NCBI GenBank assembly: GCA_964590945.1
Contig: CAZPXF010000105.1
Span: 1-6,080, forward strand
Origin: CAZPXF01 sp964590945
Lineage (GTDB): Bacteria; Bacillota; Clostridia; Lachnospirales; Lachnospiraceae
Direction: 5' to 3'
DNA: 6,080 nt
Positions 1-6,070 of the stretch are shown here, in pieces. Position numbers and translations under genes: made by a program. Positions within the stretch are counted from its first letter, which is position 1. Every line of letters starts with the position of its first letter. The notes under the pieces were generated by a model. That model saw only the letters and a list, made by a program, of their open reading frames with translations, was not told where the DNA came from and made no database searches.

Positions 1-1942
1 CGGCTCCGACTGCCTCGGCTGTCTCGGCTGCCGCCGCTTCCTCTGCGCCTTCAGCAGCCGCAGACTGTTCTTCGCTCTGTTCTTCCGTTTCTTCCTCGTC
101 TGCTTCATTCAGTATATCCGGATTCGCAAATACCTCGAAGATCCTCTTATTCCAGTTTTTGACACGCTCGGCGTCCGGCTTTATCCGCGCGCGGTCATAA
201 GTCAGAAGTCCATTCACCTCTTCCTCAATATCGGAAAGCTGGGTAAAGACTGCCGCGCTTAGTCCCAGCGGAATCGCCGGAAGGATCTGCTCCTCGATGA
301 GGCGCTCCATCGCATCCGTCATTTCCCATGTATTATCAAATTTCTTATATCCGTATATCTTTGATTTCTCAATGCTCTCGATGCTATGCTCCGGGAGAAG
401 GCAGCTATATCCGCCATATTCTGTCAGGGCAACGACACGCTCCTGCGGCTTCACCTTCAATTTCTTAAAATAATTGTGAATGCTGTAATAATCTCCGCCG
501 CCCTGGTCAAACCAGCCGCTTGCCTGATCGATCAGCCTTGTGGAATCCATTTTCCGAAGGAGCCTGGTAACTGCCTCCGCCTCAAACTGTCCCCATCCTT
601 CATTAAACGGAACCCATGTAACGATACACGGATGATTATACAGGAAACGTACGGTGTCCCTCAGTTCCTTGATATATTCCTTCTGTCCCTCCTCATCCTT
701 GCGCGCAAGCATTCCGTAATTAGAATCCTTCTGCCTGCGCATCATCGGGAACAGATTCGGGATGCGGCACACGTATGTCATCTTGTATTTCCCGCCGCCA
801 TTTACCATGTCCTGCCATACAAGCATACCCAGACGGTCGCAATGGTAATACCATCGCTCCGGCTCGACTTTTACATGCTTGCGGAGCATATTAAATCCAA
901 GCTCTTTCATCCATGTAATATCCCGGATCATCGCTTCATCCGACGGAGCCGTGTAAAGACCCTCCGGCCAGTACCCCTGGTCAAGGACGCCATTCTGAAA
1001 ATACAGCTCATTATTCAGGTAAACGCGCTTAGCTCCATTGTTGTCCTTATCGATCGAGATTTTTCTCATGGCAAAATAACTCTCGACCTTATCGTCAAGG
1101 AGCTGCAGCTCCATTTGATATAATACCGGGTTTTCCGGCGTCCAGCTTTCAAATTCCGGGAAATCCAGTTCAAAGTTCTGATTGACAAAGCCTGTGTCTT
1201 CCTGTATAACCTCTCCATCCTTCAAAATACGGATGTTGACCGTCTTGATCTCCTGCACCTCGATGGATTTCTTTTTTGTCTTTTTTTCATTTGTAAATAT
1301 CTTAATCCGTATCTTCTTTTCATCGTACAAAGGCTGGATCTTCAGATCGCGGATATAGAGCTTCGGCACATATTCCATCCATACCGTCTGCCAGATTCCG
1401 CTCTGCGCCGTGTAAAACATACCGCCCGCATCCAGCTTCTGCTTGCCGCGGGAGTGAAACGACTCATCCGTCTTATCCTTGACAACAACCTGAATCTCAT
1501 TTTCCCCGATTGAAACAAACCGGGTAATATTCAGTGTAAATGGGAGATAGCCGCCGACATGTGCGCCCGCAAAATTATTATTTACATAGATCAGACATTC
1601 CTGATCCACCGCGCCAAAATGAAGAAGGAGATGCCCCTTCCTCTGCGCAAGACCATCACAGAATTCTTCCGTAATGTCAATATTCTTTCTGTAGTACAGG
1701 TACTCCTCCGGCTTCAGCTGACGTTCCACTCCGGATAATGGCGCTTCCGGTGAAAACGGAACCAGTATCTTTCCATCATATTCATTCGGAAAATCGTCCT
1801 TTTCGGAAATCGCATAATCCCATTCCCCATTCAGATTCATATAGCTTTCTCTTCTGAGGGTTGGGCGCGGATATTCCTGCAGAACCGCCTCCTTATCCAG
1901 ATTTCTCCCCCATTCTGTGCTTAACTGATTCAAATTCTCCAT
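1..1942 (-). CDS. Glycoside hydrolase family 2 protein, 3' end cut by window edge
   Basis: The ATG at 1942 is followed by 647 uninterrupted codons to the left edge; no stop is reached, so the gene is partial. It is a retaining exo-beta-glycosidase of GH2. In order: an N-terminal sugar-binding jelly-roll domain (about 30-190) with HVGGYLPF at 128-135 and SGIWQ at 181-185; an Ig-like sandwich (about 190-290); and a TIM barrel (about 290-600) with DQGYWPEG at 321-328 and R354-K355-H356. The acid/base is E448 in VPFNEGW, the nucleophile E508 in TEYGGYS, and the late family motif TQLSDIEEEVNGLLTYDR is at 567-584. The Asn-x-Lys motif typical of beta-glucuronidases is absent at the expected place (aligned E575-V576-N577), so a galactosidase-like or other specificity is more likely; the substrate cannot be named. 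No signal peptide is seen, so it is probably cytoplasmic. GGGAG lies 6-7 bases before the ATG. Residues 615-647 form a Glu/Ala-rich tail outside the fold. Confidence 0.93.
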   Translation of the reverse strand, partial: MENLNQLSTEWGRNLDKEAVLQEYPRPTLRRESYMNLNGEWDYAISEKDDFPNEYDGKILVPFSPEAPLSGVERQLKPEEYLYYRKNIDITEEFCDGLAQRKGHLLLHFGAVDQECLIYVNNNFAGAHVGGYLPFTLNITRFVSIGENEIQVVVKDKTDESFHSRGKQKLDAGGMFYTAQSGIWQTVWMEYVPKLYIRDLKIQPLYDEKKIRIKIFTNEKKTKKKSIEVQEIKTVNIRILKDGEVIQEDTGFVNQNFELDFPEFESWTPENPVLYQMELQLLDDKVESYFAMRKISIDKDNNGAKRVYLNNELYFQNGVLDQGYWPEGLYTAPSDEAMIRDITWMKELGFNMLRKHVKVEPERWYYHCDRLGMLVWQDMVNGGGKYKMTYVCRIPNLFPMMRRQKDSNYGMLARKDEEGQKEYIKELRDTVRFLYNHPCIVTWVPFNEGWGQFEAEAVTRLLRKMDSTRLIDQASGWFDQGGGDYYSIHNYFKKLKVKPQERVVALTEYGGYSCLLPEHSIESIEKSKIYGYKKFDNTWEMTDAMERLIEEQILPAIPLGLSAAVFTQLSDIEEEVNGLLTYDRARIKPDAERVKNWNKRIFEVFANPDILNEADEEETEEQSEEQSAAAEGAEEAAAAETAEAVGA

Positions 1943-1996
1943 GATGTTCTCCCATATATTCTTTATCTTACAAATGCGCGTGAATTTCCTTTTATC

Positions 1997-2025
1997 AGTA
2001 TAATACACTTTGGAGACAGAAACAA
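1997..2025 (-). promoter_or_regulatory. Sigma-A-type promoter for the GH2 gene
   Basis: Read on the minus strand, TTGTTT (2020-2025) and TATACT (1997-2002) are separated by exactly 17 bases. The -10 matches consensus at 5 of 6 positions and the -35 at 3 of 6. It lies in the 92-base gap after the upstream methyltransferase-like gene and gives a leader of about 50 bases to the GH2 start. No terminator hairpin was found in this gap, so readthrough from the upstream gene may add to expression. No clear catabolite-repression (cre) site was recognised. Confidence 0.6.
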
Positions 2026-2034
2026 CTCATTTTT

Positions 2035-3171
2035 CTATAATGCGTTTGCATCCCGCCCATCAATCAGGAGTTCCTTATCAATCGGATACCGTCCGAAAAT
2101 ACGCGCCGCATCCATAAGAGCGTGCATATTGGCTTTCGGCGTACCGATCGGCATCTGACACCCGGACGTCAGAACATAACCTTTCGAAGAATCTATTCCT
2201 TTCCGAATACATTCTCTGGCAGATCCCAGCACATCCTGCGGCGTTCCGAATCTCATAATCTCCACAGGCGGAACATTCCCCTGGATGCACATATGCGGCC
2301 CTAAAATTCCTTTCGCTTCCTCCAGATCTTCCACATTATCAAGTCCAAACGCCCCGATTCCGGTCTTGTTCAGATATTCCCACAATCCTTTACTTTTCCC
2401 GCAAATATGGAGGCCGCAGCCTCCGCCGTTTTCCCTGATAAAATCTACATTTTTTTGAAAATAGGGAAGGGAAAATTCCCGGTACTGCTTTTTGCTGATC
2501 ACAGATGTGGAACTCAACGGGTCTGCAAATCCGATCCCCACCTCCAAATCCAAAAGGCGCCGGATATAGCGGTTATTATTTTCCACAATTATGTCTAAAA
2601 GCTGCCGGACCTTTTCCGGTTTCCGCACCGTTCCGATCAAAAGATTCTCTGTCCCTGCCGCCATCGCCGCTACGGTAAACGGCCCGGTCACCGTTGCGCT
2701 GACCGGAACCCGTTCTCCCACTTTTTTCTTTACCAGTTTCACAGCCTCCAGGATAATTGGCAGGCGTCCATCCTTTTCAATATCTACCACCCTCGCATCT
2801 TCCGCATCCTCCAAATCTAAAGCCGGTTTCTCAAGCTGCGCCACGTTGTTATCCGTGTATCGGATCTTTGCTCCCATAGCCTCCGCCATCCCGCGCAATG
2901 TCGTGGAAATGCCCACTCCATCCGTTCCAAAGGTCTCATACATATATTCCTCAACTGCACACATCTTCTCCGCCGAGTGGTAGTAATCCTTTATCGAAAA
3001 TCCAAGCATCGGGGCCATTGTCTCCCCGCCGTCCAGACAGCACTGGATCCGGTCAGCTTCCTTTCCTGCTCCGATCAAGCGCCCCCGCTCGATCGGAGTC
3101 AGCTCATCCTTTTTTATTTTCAGTCCCTGTAAATATTGCTCTGTCATTTTGTTTCCATACTGCTCTGTCAT
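2035..3171 (-). CDS. Uroporphyrinogen decarboxylase-family (MtaA/CmuA-like) zinc methyltransferase
   Basis: 378 residues, matching the TIM-barrel superfamily that includes HemE and the corrinoid:thiol methyltransferases MtaA, MtbA and CmuA. Visible landmarks are TGPFTVAAMAAG (162-173), HICGKS (255-260), QGNVPP (297-302) and TSGC (335-338). H255, C257 and C338 fit the His-x-Cys...Cys zinc site used by the methyltransferase branch to activate a thiol. The HemE N-terminal RQAGRY motif is missing, so haem synthesis is unlikely. Family knowledge suggests methyl transfer from a corrinoid protein to a thiol; the acceptor here is unknown, and coenzyme M is not expected in Clostridia. It follows metF by 126 bases on the same strand, suggesting one-carbon metabolism. 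The start is ambiguous: codons 1-5 (MTEQY) are repeated at 9-13 by a 24-base duplication. GGGGA sits 4 bases before the first ATG; GGAAA, weaker, sits 4 bases before the second (3147, giving 370 residues). The stop is TAG. Confidence 0.85.
   Translation of the reverse strand: MTEQYGNKMTEQYLQGLKIKKDELTPIERGRLIGAGKEADRIQCCLDGGETMAPMLGFSIKDYYHSAEKMCAVEEYMYETFGTDGVGISTTLRGMAEAMGAKIRYTDNNVAQLEKPALDLEDAEDARVVDIEKDGRLPIILEAVKLVKKKVGERVPVSATVTGPFTVAAMAAGTENLLIGTVRKPEKVRQLLDIIVENNNRYIRRLLDLEVGIGFADPLSSTSVISKKQYREFSLPYFQKNVDFIRENGGGCGLHICGKSKGLWEYLNKTGIGAFGLDNVEDLEEAKGILGPHMCIQGNVPPVEIMRFGTPQDVLGSARECIRKGIDSSKGYVLTSGCQMPIGTPKANMHALMDAARIFGRYPIDKELLIDGRDANAL
3133..3171 (-). repeat. Tandem duplication at the methyltransferase start codon
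   Basis: Two 15-base copies beginning ATGACAGAGCA, at 3157-3171 and 3133-3147, differ at one base (G/A at position 12) and have a period of 24 bases. Each begins with an in-frame ATG and encodes MTEQY, giving the protein two possible starts. Confidence 0.85.
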
Positions 3172-3248
3172 CTTATCCCCAGTTAGAAGGCTGCACCGGA
3201 TATTTGGCGCACTGCCTTGCCGCCTTCATATATGCATCAATATTCCTC

Positions 3249-3282
3249 AAAAATGACGCCCTGAATCTCTTCAAAGCGTCAT
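3249..3282 (-). terminator. Intrinsic terminator or attenuator hairpin downstream of metF
   Basis: On the minus strand, the left arm ATGACGCTTTGAA (3282-3270) pairs without gaps over 13 positions, including two G-U wobbles, with TTCAGGGCGTCAT (3265-3253). The loop is the GNRA tetraloop GAGA. The stem runs straight into five T residues (3253-3249) followed by G. It begins 15 bases after the metF stop codon. This is the form of a rho-independent terminator. The T-tract is short and no convincing promoter follows, so it may pass part of the transcription on to the methyltransferase-like gene. Confidence 0.8.
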
Positions 3283-3297
3283 ATCCTTATCCATCCG

Positions 3298-4158
3298 TTA
3301 AATAATATGTCTGATTCCCTCGCAGATTCTTCTTGCCGCTACCGGATTATTCATTGTGTAGAGGTGAATGCCGTCCACATCATTTGCCAAAAGATCGATG
3401 ATCTGACTGATCGCATAGGACATCCCGGCATCAAAAAGCGCCTGCTTGTTGTCCTCGTATTTATGAATGATCCGTTCAAAACGTGGCGGAAGAGAAGCGC
3501 CGCACATAGTCACCATGCGGCGGATCTGCGATGCATTCGCCACTGGCATGATCCCCGGCGTGATTGGGATATCGATACCCGCGATCCTGCAATCCTCCAC
3601 AAAATCATAAAAATAATTATTATCAAAAAAGAGCTGTGAAAGCAATACCTCCGCTCCTGAATCTACCTTCTCGCGGAGATTCTGCATCTCCGTAATGCGA
3701 TTGGCGGAATCCGGATGGCATTCCGGGTAACATGCTCCGGCAATGCAAAAATCGCCTTTCCCCTTCAAGTATGTAATAAGCTCAGAGGCATGCCGGAATT
3801 CATTCTTTTCCGGTACATCCGGGTTATGGTCGCCCCTAAGTGCAAGGATGTTCTGAATACCTTCGTTGGTCAGAATCTTAGAAAACTCATCAATATCATC
3901 CTGATCATAGCTCAGACATGTCAGGTGAACAACCGGCTCAACATGATACTCTTCCTTGATCTTCCTGGCCAGTTCAATCGTCTTGTTATTGTTGGAACTT
4001 CCACCCGCTCCAAATGTTACACTGATAAAATCAGGCTTCAATTCACACAGAATACCTAAAGTCTCATCAATATTCTTCAGTTCACTGTCTTTCTTTGGTG
4101 GAAAAATTTCAAAAGAAAGAACATTCTTCTTGCGATTATGCATCTCCGAAATCTTCAT
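3298..4158 (-). CDS. metF: 5,10-methylenetetrahydrofolate reductase
   Basis: 286 residues, close to the usual bacterial MetF length of about 290, and complete. It reduces 5,10-methylene-THF to 5-methyl-THF with an FAD cofactor in the cytosol, supplying methyl groups for methionine synthesis or, in acetogens, the Wood-Ljungdahl methyl branch. Family motifs appear in order: SFEIFPPK with the catalytic E17 (E. coli E28), VTFGAGGS (47-54), HLTC (78-81), ALRGD with D110 (E. coli D120), YPECHP (144-149), QLFFD with Q175, and ITPGIMP (199-205). The start at 4158 is preceded by AAGGG 9 bases away and AGGAG 14 bases away; the next ATG (codon 6) has a Shine-Dalgarno match that is far too close. MetV, the small partner found with MetF in many acetogens, is not beside it. 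The downstream neighbour is the MtaA-like methyltransferase, beyond a terminator-like hairpin. The electron donor (NADH or ferredoxin) cannot be read from the sequence. Confidence 0.95.
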   Translation of the reverse strand: MKISEMHNRKKNVLSFEIFPPKKDSELKNIDETLGILCELKPDFISVTFGAGGSSNNNKTIELARKIKEEYHVEPVVHLTCLSYDQDDIDEFSKILTNEGIQNILALRGDHNPDVPEKNEFRHASELITYLKGKGDFCIAGACYPECHPDSANRITEMQNLREKVDSGAEVLLSQLFFDNNYFYDFVEDCRIAGIDIPITPGIMPVANASQIRRMVTMCGASLPPRFERIIHKYEDNKQALFDAGMSYAISQIIDLLANDVDGIHLYTMNNPVAARRICEGIRHII

Positions 4159-4228
4159 AGTCTTTTACCCTTCTCCTTTTTATTCCCCCTCAAAGCCCCT
4201 GATATTCATGTAAAACAAAAACATATTT

Positions 4229-4251
4229 AATAGATTTCTTCTATTTTACCA
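4229..4251 (-). promoter_or_regulatory. Probable extended -10 promoter of metF with an overlapping dyad
   Basis: On the minus strand, TGG followed by TAAAAT (4243-4251) makes an extended -10 element, with the hexamer 5 of 6 to consensus. No good -35 lies 16-18 bases upstream, as is common for extended -10 promoters. It would give a leader of about 75-80 bases. An inverted repeat, AATAGA-AGAAA-TCTATT on the minus strand (4229-4245), overlaps the end of the -10 and the likely transcription start and could be an operator. No SAM-I riboswitch or T-box is recognisable in the short leader. Confidence 0.4.
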
Positions 4252-4300
4252 TAGTGAACTGTGGAAAATCTACAATATTGGCATTAATTAAAAAATAGAC

Positions 4301-4340
4301 AAAGAAAAAGGCAAAAACCCTCCTTAGAGCCTTTGCCTTT
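4301..4340 (-). terminator. Intrinsic terminator of pgi
   Basis: On the minus strand, AAAGGCAAA (4340-4332) pairs with TTTGCCTTT (4315-4307), with an inner CTC/GAG pairing inside the 16-base loop, and the sequence continues as a T-rich tract (TTTTTCTTT, 4309-4301). It starts 22 bases after the pgi stop codon. The other strand lacks a T-tract beyond the stem, so it acts on pgi transcripts and should isolate metF from pgi. Confidence 0.8.
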
Positions 4341-4362
4341 CATACTATGTATCCTTCATATT

Positions 4363-5943
4363 TTAGAAAATTCCAAGCAGCTTACTATATTCTGTAAGCG
4401 CGCCTTCCGTATCCTTTGCAAGAACCTTCTTCGCAAGAAGCTTACCTAACTGTACGCCCTCCTGATCAAAGCTGTTCAGGTTCCATACAAATCCCTGGAA
4501 CATAACCTTATTCTCAAAGTGAGCAAGAAGCGTACCTAATGATTCCGGCGTAAGCTGTTCCCCAACGATAATACTGGATGGTCTTCCTCCTGCAAAATAT
4601 TTGTTCGGATTCTCATCGTCCTTACCGCACGCAAATGCTACGATCTGTGCAGCGACATTCGCACAGAGCTTCTGCTGGCTTGTGCTTCCCTGGATCACAA
4701 CATCATTTTCCATCTGGTTGTTCTTAAAGCCAACAAACTGCAACGGAATGATCGTCGTTCCCTGATGCAGCAGCTGGTAGAAGGAATGCTGTCCATTGGT
4801 TCCTGGCTCTCCGAAAATAACCGGGCCTGTCTCATAATTGACTTTCTCCCCGAAACGGTTCACGCTCTTGCCATTGGATTCCATATCAAGCTGCTGCAGG
4901 TGTGCCGGAAAACGGCTCAGCCCCTGAGAATATGGCAATACTGCTGTTGACTGATATCCAAGGAAATTGCGCTCATACACACCGATCAGAGCATCCAGCA
5001 TTGCCGGATTCTGCATAATATCCGTATTCTTTGCAAGAAGATCCTCTTCCGCTGCGCCCTTCAGGATACGTGCGAATACATCCGGCCCAAACGCAAGAGA
5101 AAGAATTACGCCGCCAACCGCTGATGTGGAAGAATACCTTCCTCCAATATAATCATCCATGTAGAAGGAATCCAGATATTCCGGATTATTTGCAAGCGGT
5201 GAAGTCTCGCTTGTAACTGCAACCATGTGTTTCGAAGGATTCAGTCCCGCGTTTTTAAGAGCATCCTTTACAAAGGATTCATTTGTCAAAGTCTCCAATG
5301 TCGTTCCTGATTTGGATACCAAAACGAAAATCGTATGTGCAACATCAATTCCGTCAAGAACCGCTGACGCGTCATCCGGATCTACATTGCTGATAAATTT
5401 AGCGTCCATCTTGAGTGTATCATTCACCTTTGCCCAATTCTCAAGGCTTAAGTATAATGCACGAGGGCCAAGGTCGCTTCCGCCGATACCGATCTGCACT
5501 GCTGTTGTAAATTTCTCTCCTGCCTCATTCACGATCTCGCCGGCATGTACTTTATTGGCAAATTCCGCTGCTCTTGACTGCTGCTCTGTGTAGAATTCTC
5601 TCTTATTCACACCATCAGCGATCACATCCTTGCCAAGCTGCCCACGTGTCAGCTGATGAAGAACCAGTCTCTTCTCACCGGTATTGATCATAGCGCCGTT
5701 GTAAAGCTCGGTATACTTTTCTGTCAGCTCTGCCTCATCAGCAAGTCCCTGAAGCACTTCGAGAACCTTCTCATCCACCGCCTTCGCAGCAAAATTGTAA
5801 ACCATTCCGCTCGCCATCGGCACTTCGTACTCTGCTACACGTTTAGCGCCATTTTCGCCAGCCATAACGCTCTTAACATCTACCGGCTGCACACTGCCCA
5901 GTTTCCCATATGACTCCAGTTTGTCAAAATTTTTCCAGTCCAT
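4363..5943 (-). CDS. pgi: Glucose-6-phosphate isomerase
   Basis: Interconverts glucose 6-phosphate and fructose 6-phosphate in glycolysis and gluconeogenesis; cytosolic. 526 residues from the preferred start. Visible motifs: INTGEKR (87-93), GIGGSDLGP (152-160), the phosphate-binding SKSGTT (210-215), the signature GGRYSS with R269, the catalytic base E355 in MESNGK, the ring-opening H393 in QLLHQG, and K501 in the C-terminal signature ending QLGK. All expected catalytic residues are present. Start choice: the longest reading begins at GTG 5952, but AAGGAG (5952-5957) overlaps that codon. ATG 5949 would be only 2 bases from it, while ATG 5943 sits at an ideal 8 bases, so translation should begin MDWKNF. 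At 526 residues it is the long form typical of E. coli and eukaryotes, not the roughly 450-residue form of Bacillus-type Firmicutes. It is a single-gene transcription unit, with its own promoter at 5992-6020 and a terminator at 4301-4340. Confidence 0.97.
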   Translation of the reverse strand: MDWKNFDKLESYGKLGSVQPVDVKSVMAGENGAKRVAEYEVPMASGMVYNFAAKAVDEKVLEVLQGLADEAELTEKYTELYNGAMINTGEKRLVLHQLTRGQLGKDVIADGVNKREFYTEQQSRAAEFANKVHAGEIVNEAGEKFTTAVQIGIGGSDLGPRALYLSLENWAKVNDTLKMDAKFISNVDPDDASAVLDGIDVAHTIFVLVSKSGTTLETLTNESFVKDALKNAGLNPSKHMVAVTSETSPLANNPEYLDSFYMDDYIGGRYSSTSAVGGVILSLAFGPDVFARILKGAAEEDLLAKNTDIMQNPAMLDALIGVYERNFLGYQSTAVLPYSQGLSRFPAHLQQLDMESNGKSVNRFGEKVNYETGPVIFGEPGTNGQHSFYQLLHQGTTIIPLQFVGFKNNQMENDVVIQGSTSQQKLCANVAAQIVAFACGKDDENPNKYFAGGRPSSIIVGEQLTPESLGTLLAHFENKVMFQGFVWNLNSFDQEGVQLGKLLAKKVLAKDTEGALTEYSKLLGIF

Positions 5944-5951
5944 TTCCATCA

Positions 5952-5957
5952 CTCCTT
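5952..5957 (-). promoter_or_regulatory. Ribosome binding site that sets the pgi start
   Basis: AAGGAG on the minus strand, 8 bases before ATG 5943. It overlaps the upstream in-frame GTG at 5952 and is only 2 bases from ATG 5949, so it rules out both as starts. Confidence 0.8.
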
Positions 5958-5991
5958 AATCTATACTGTCGTAAAGCAATTATTTATAATA

Positions 5992-6020
5992 AGTATACTA
6001 AAATCATTCCCATATTTCAA
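5992..6020 (-). promoter_or_regulatory. Sigma-A-type promoter of pgi
   Basis: On the minus strand, TTGAAA (6015-6020, 5 of 6 to consensus) and TATACT (5992-5997, 5 of 6) are separated by exactly 17 bases. The predicted leader is about 40 bases. This is the strongest promoter match in the window, in keeping with a highly expressed glycolytic gene. Confidence 0.75.
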
Positions 6021-6030
6021 TGTCAGAGTG

Positions 6031-6070
6031 ATAAAACTTCATATGAATCCATATAGAGTTTTATTCGAAT
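6031..6070. repeat. Nested inverted repeats upstream of the pgi promoter
   Basis: ATAAAACT (6031-6038) and AGTTTTAT (6057-6064) are perfect inverted copies. Between them, ATATG (6041-6045) and CATAT (6050-6054) also pair, leaving a loop of 4. Two further perfect palindromes lie here: TTCATATGAA (6038-6047) and ATTCGAAT (6063-6070). The arms end in TTTTAT on both strands, so this could be a weak two-way terminator for an upstream gene or a protein-binding site above the -35. No coding region was found in the rest of the right end. Confidence 0.45.

Noticed and set aside
386..1123. 245-codon ORF on the plus strand
   Set aside because: It lies wholly antisense to the GH2 barrel, which carries both catalytic motifs and an unbroken 647-codon frame. 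Its product shows no recognisable motif, and no ribosome binding site was recognised.
1943..2034. Terminator after the methyltransferase-like gene
   Set aside because: No hairpin followed by a T-run was found in either direction; the gap is explained by the GH2 promoter and ribosome binding site.
2078..2290. 70-codon ORF on the minus strand inside the methyltransferase gene
   Set aside because: It is an alternate frame of a well-supported gene with no independent start signal or motif.
2035..3171. HemE (uroporphyrinogen decarboxylase proper)
   Set aside because: The HemE RQAGRY motif is absent and the zinc-ligand pattern HxC...C of the methyltransferase branch is present.
3173..3274. 33-codon TTG-start ORF between metF and the methyltransferase gene
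   Set aside because: It has a plausible AAGGA 9 bases upstream, but its 5' part is fully occupied by the 13-position terminator hairpin, which explains the sequence better. The product matches no family I recognise.
2407..3305. Plus-strand ORFs opposite the methyltransferase-like gene
   Set aside because: They are antisense shadows of a gene with clear family motifs; their products are low-complexity Ser/Pro-rich with no motifs.
4159..4300. SAM riboswitch or T-box in the metF leader
   Set aside because: The leader after the likely promoter is only about 75-80 bases and contains no recognisable multi-helix core, T-box sequence or terminator helix.
5944..5952. GTG 5952 or ATG 5949 as the pgi start
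   Set aside because: The Shine-Dalgarno AAGGAG overlaps the GTG and is only 2 bases from the first ATG; ATG 5943 has the correct spacing.
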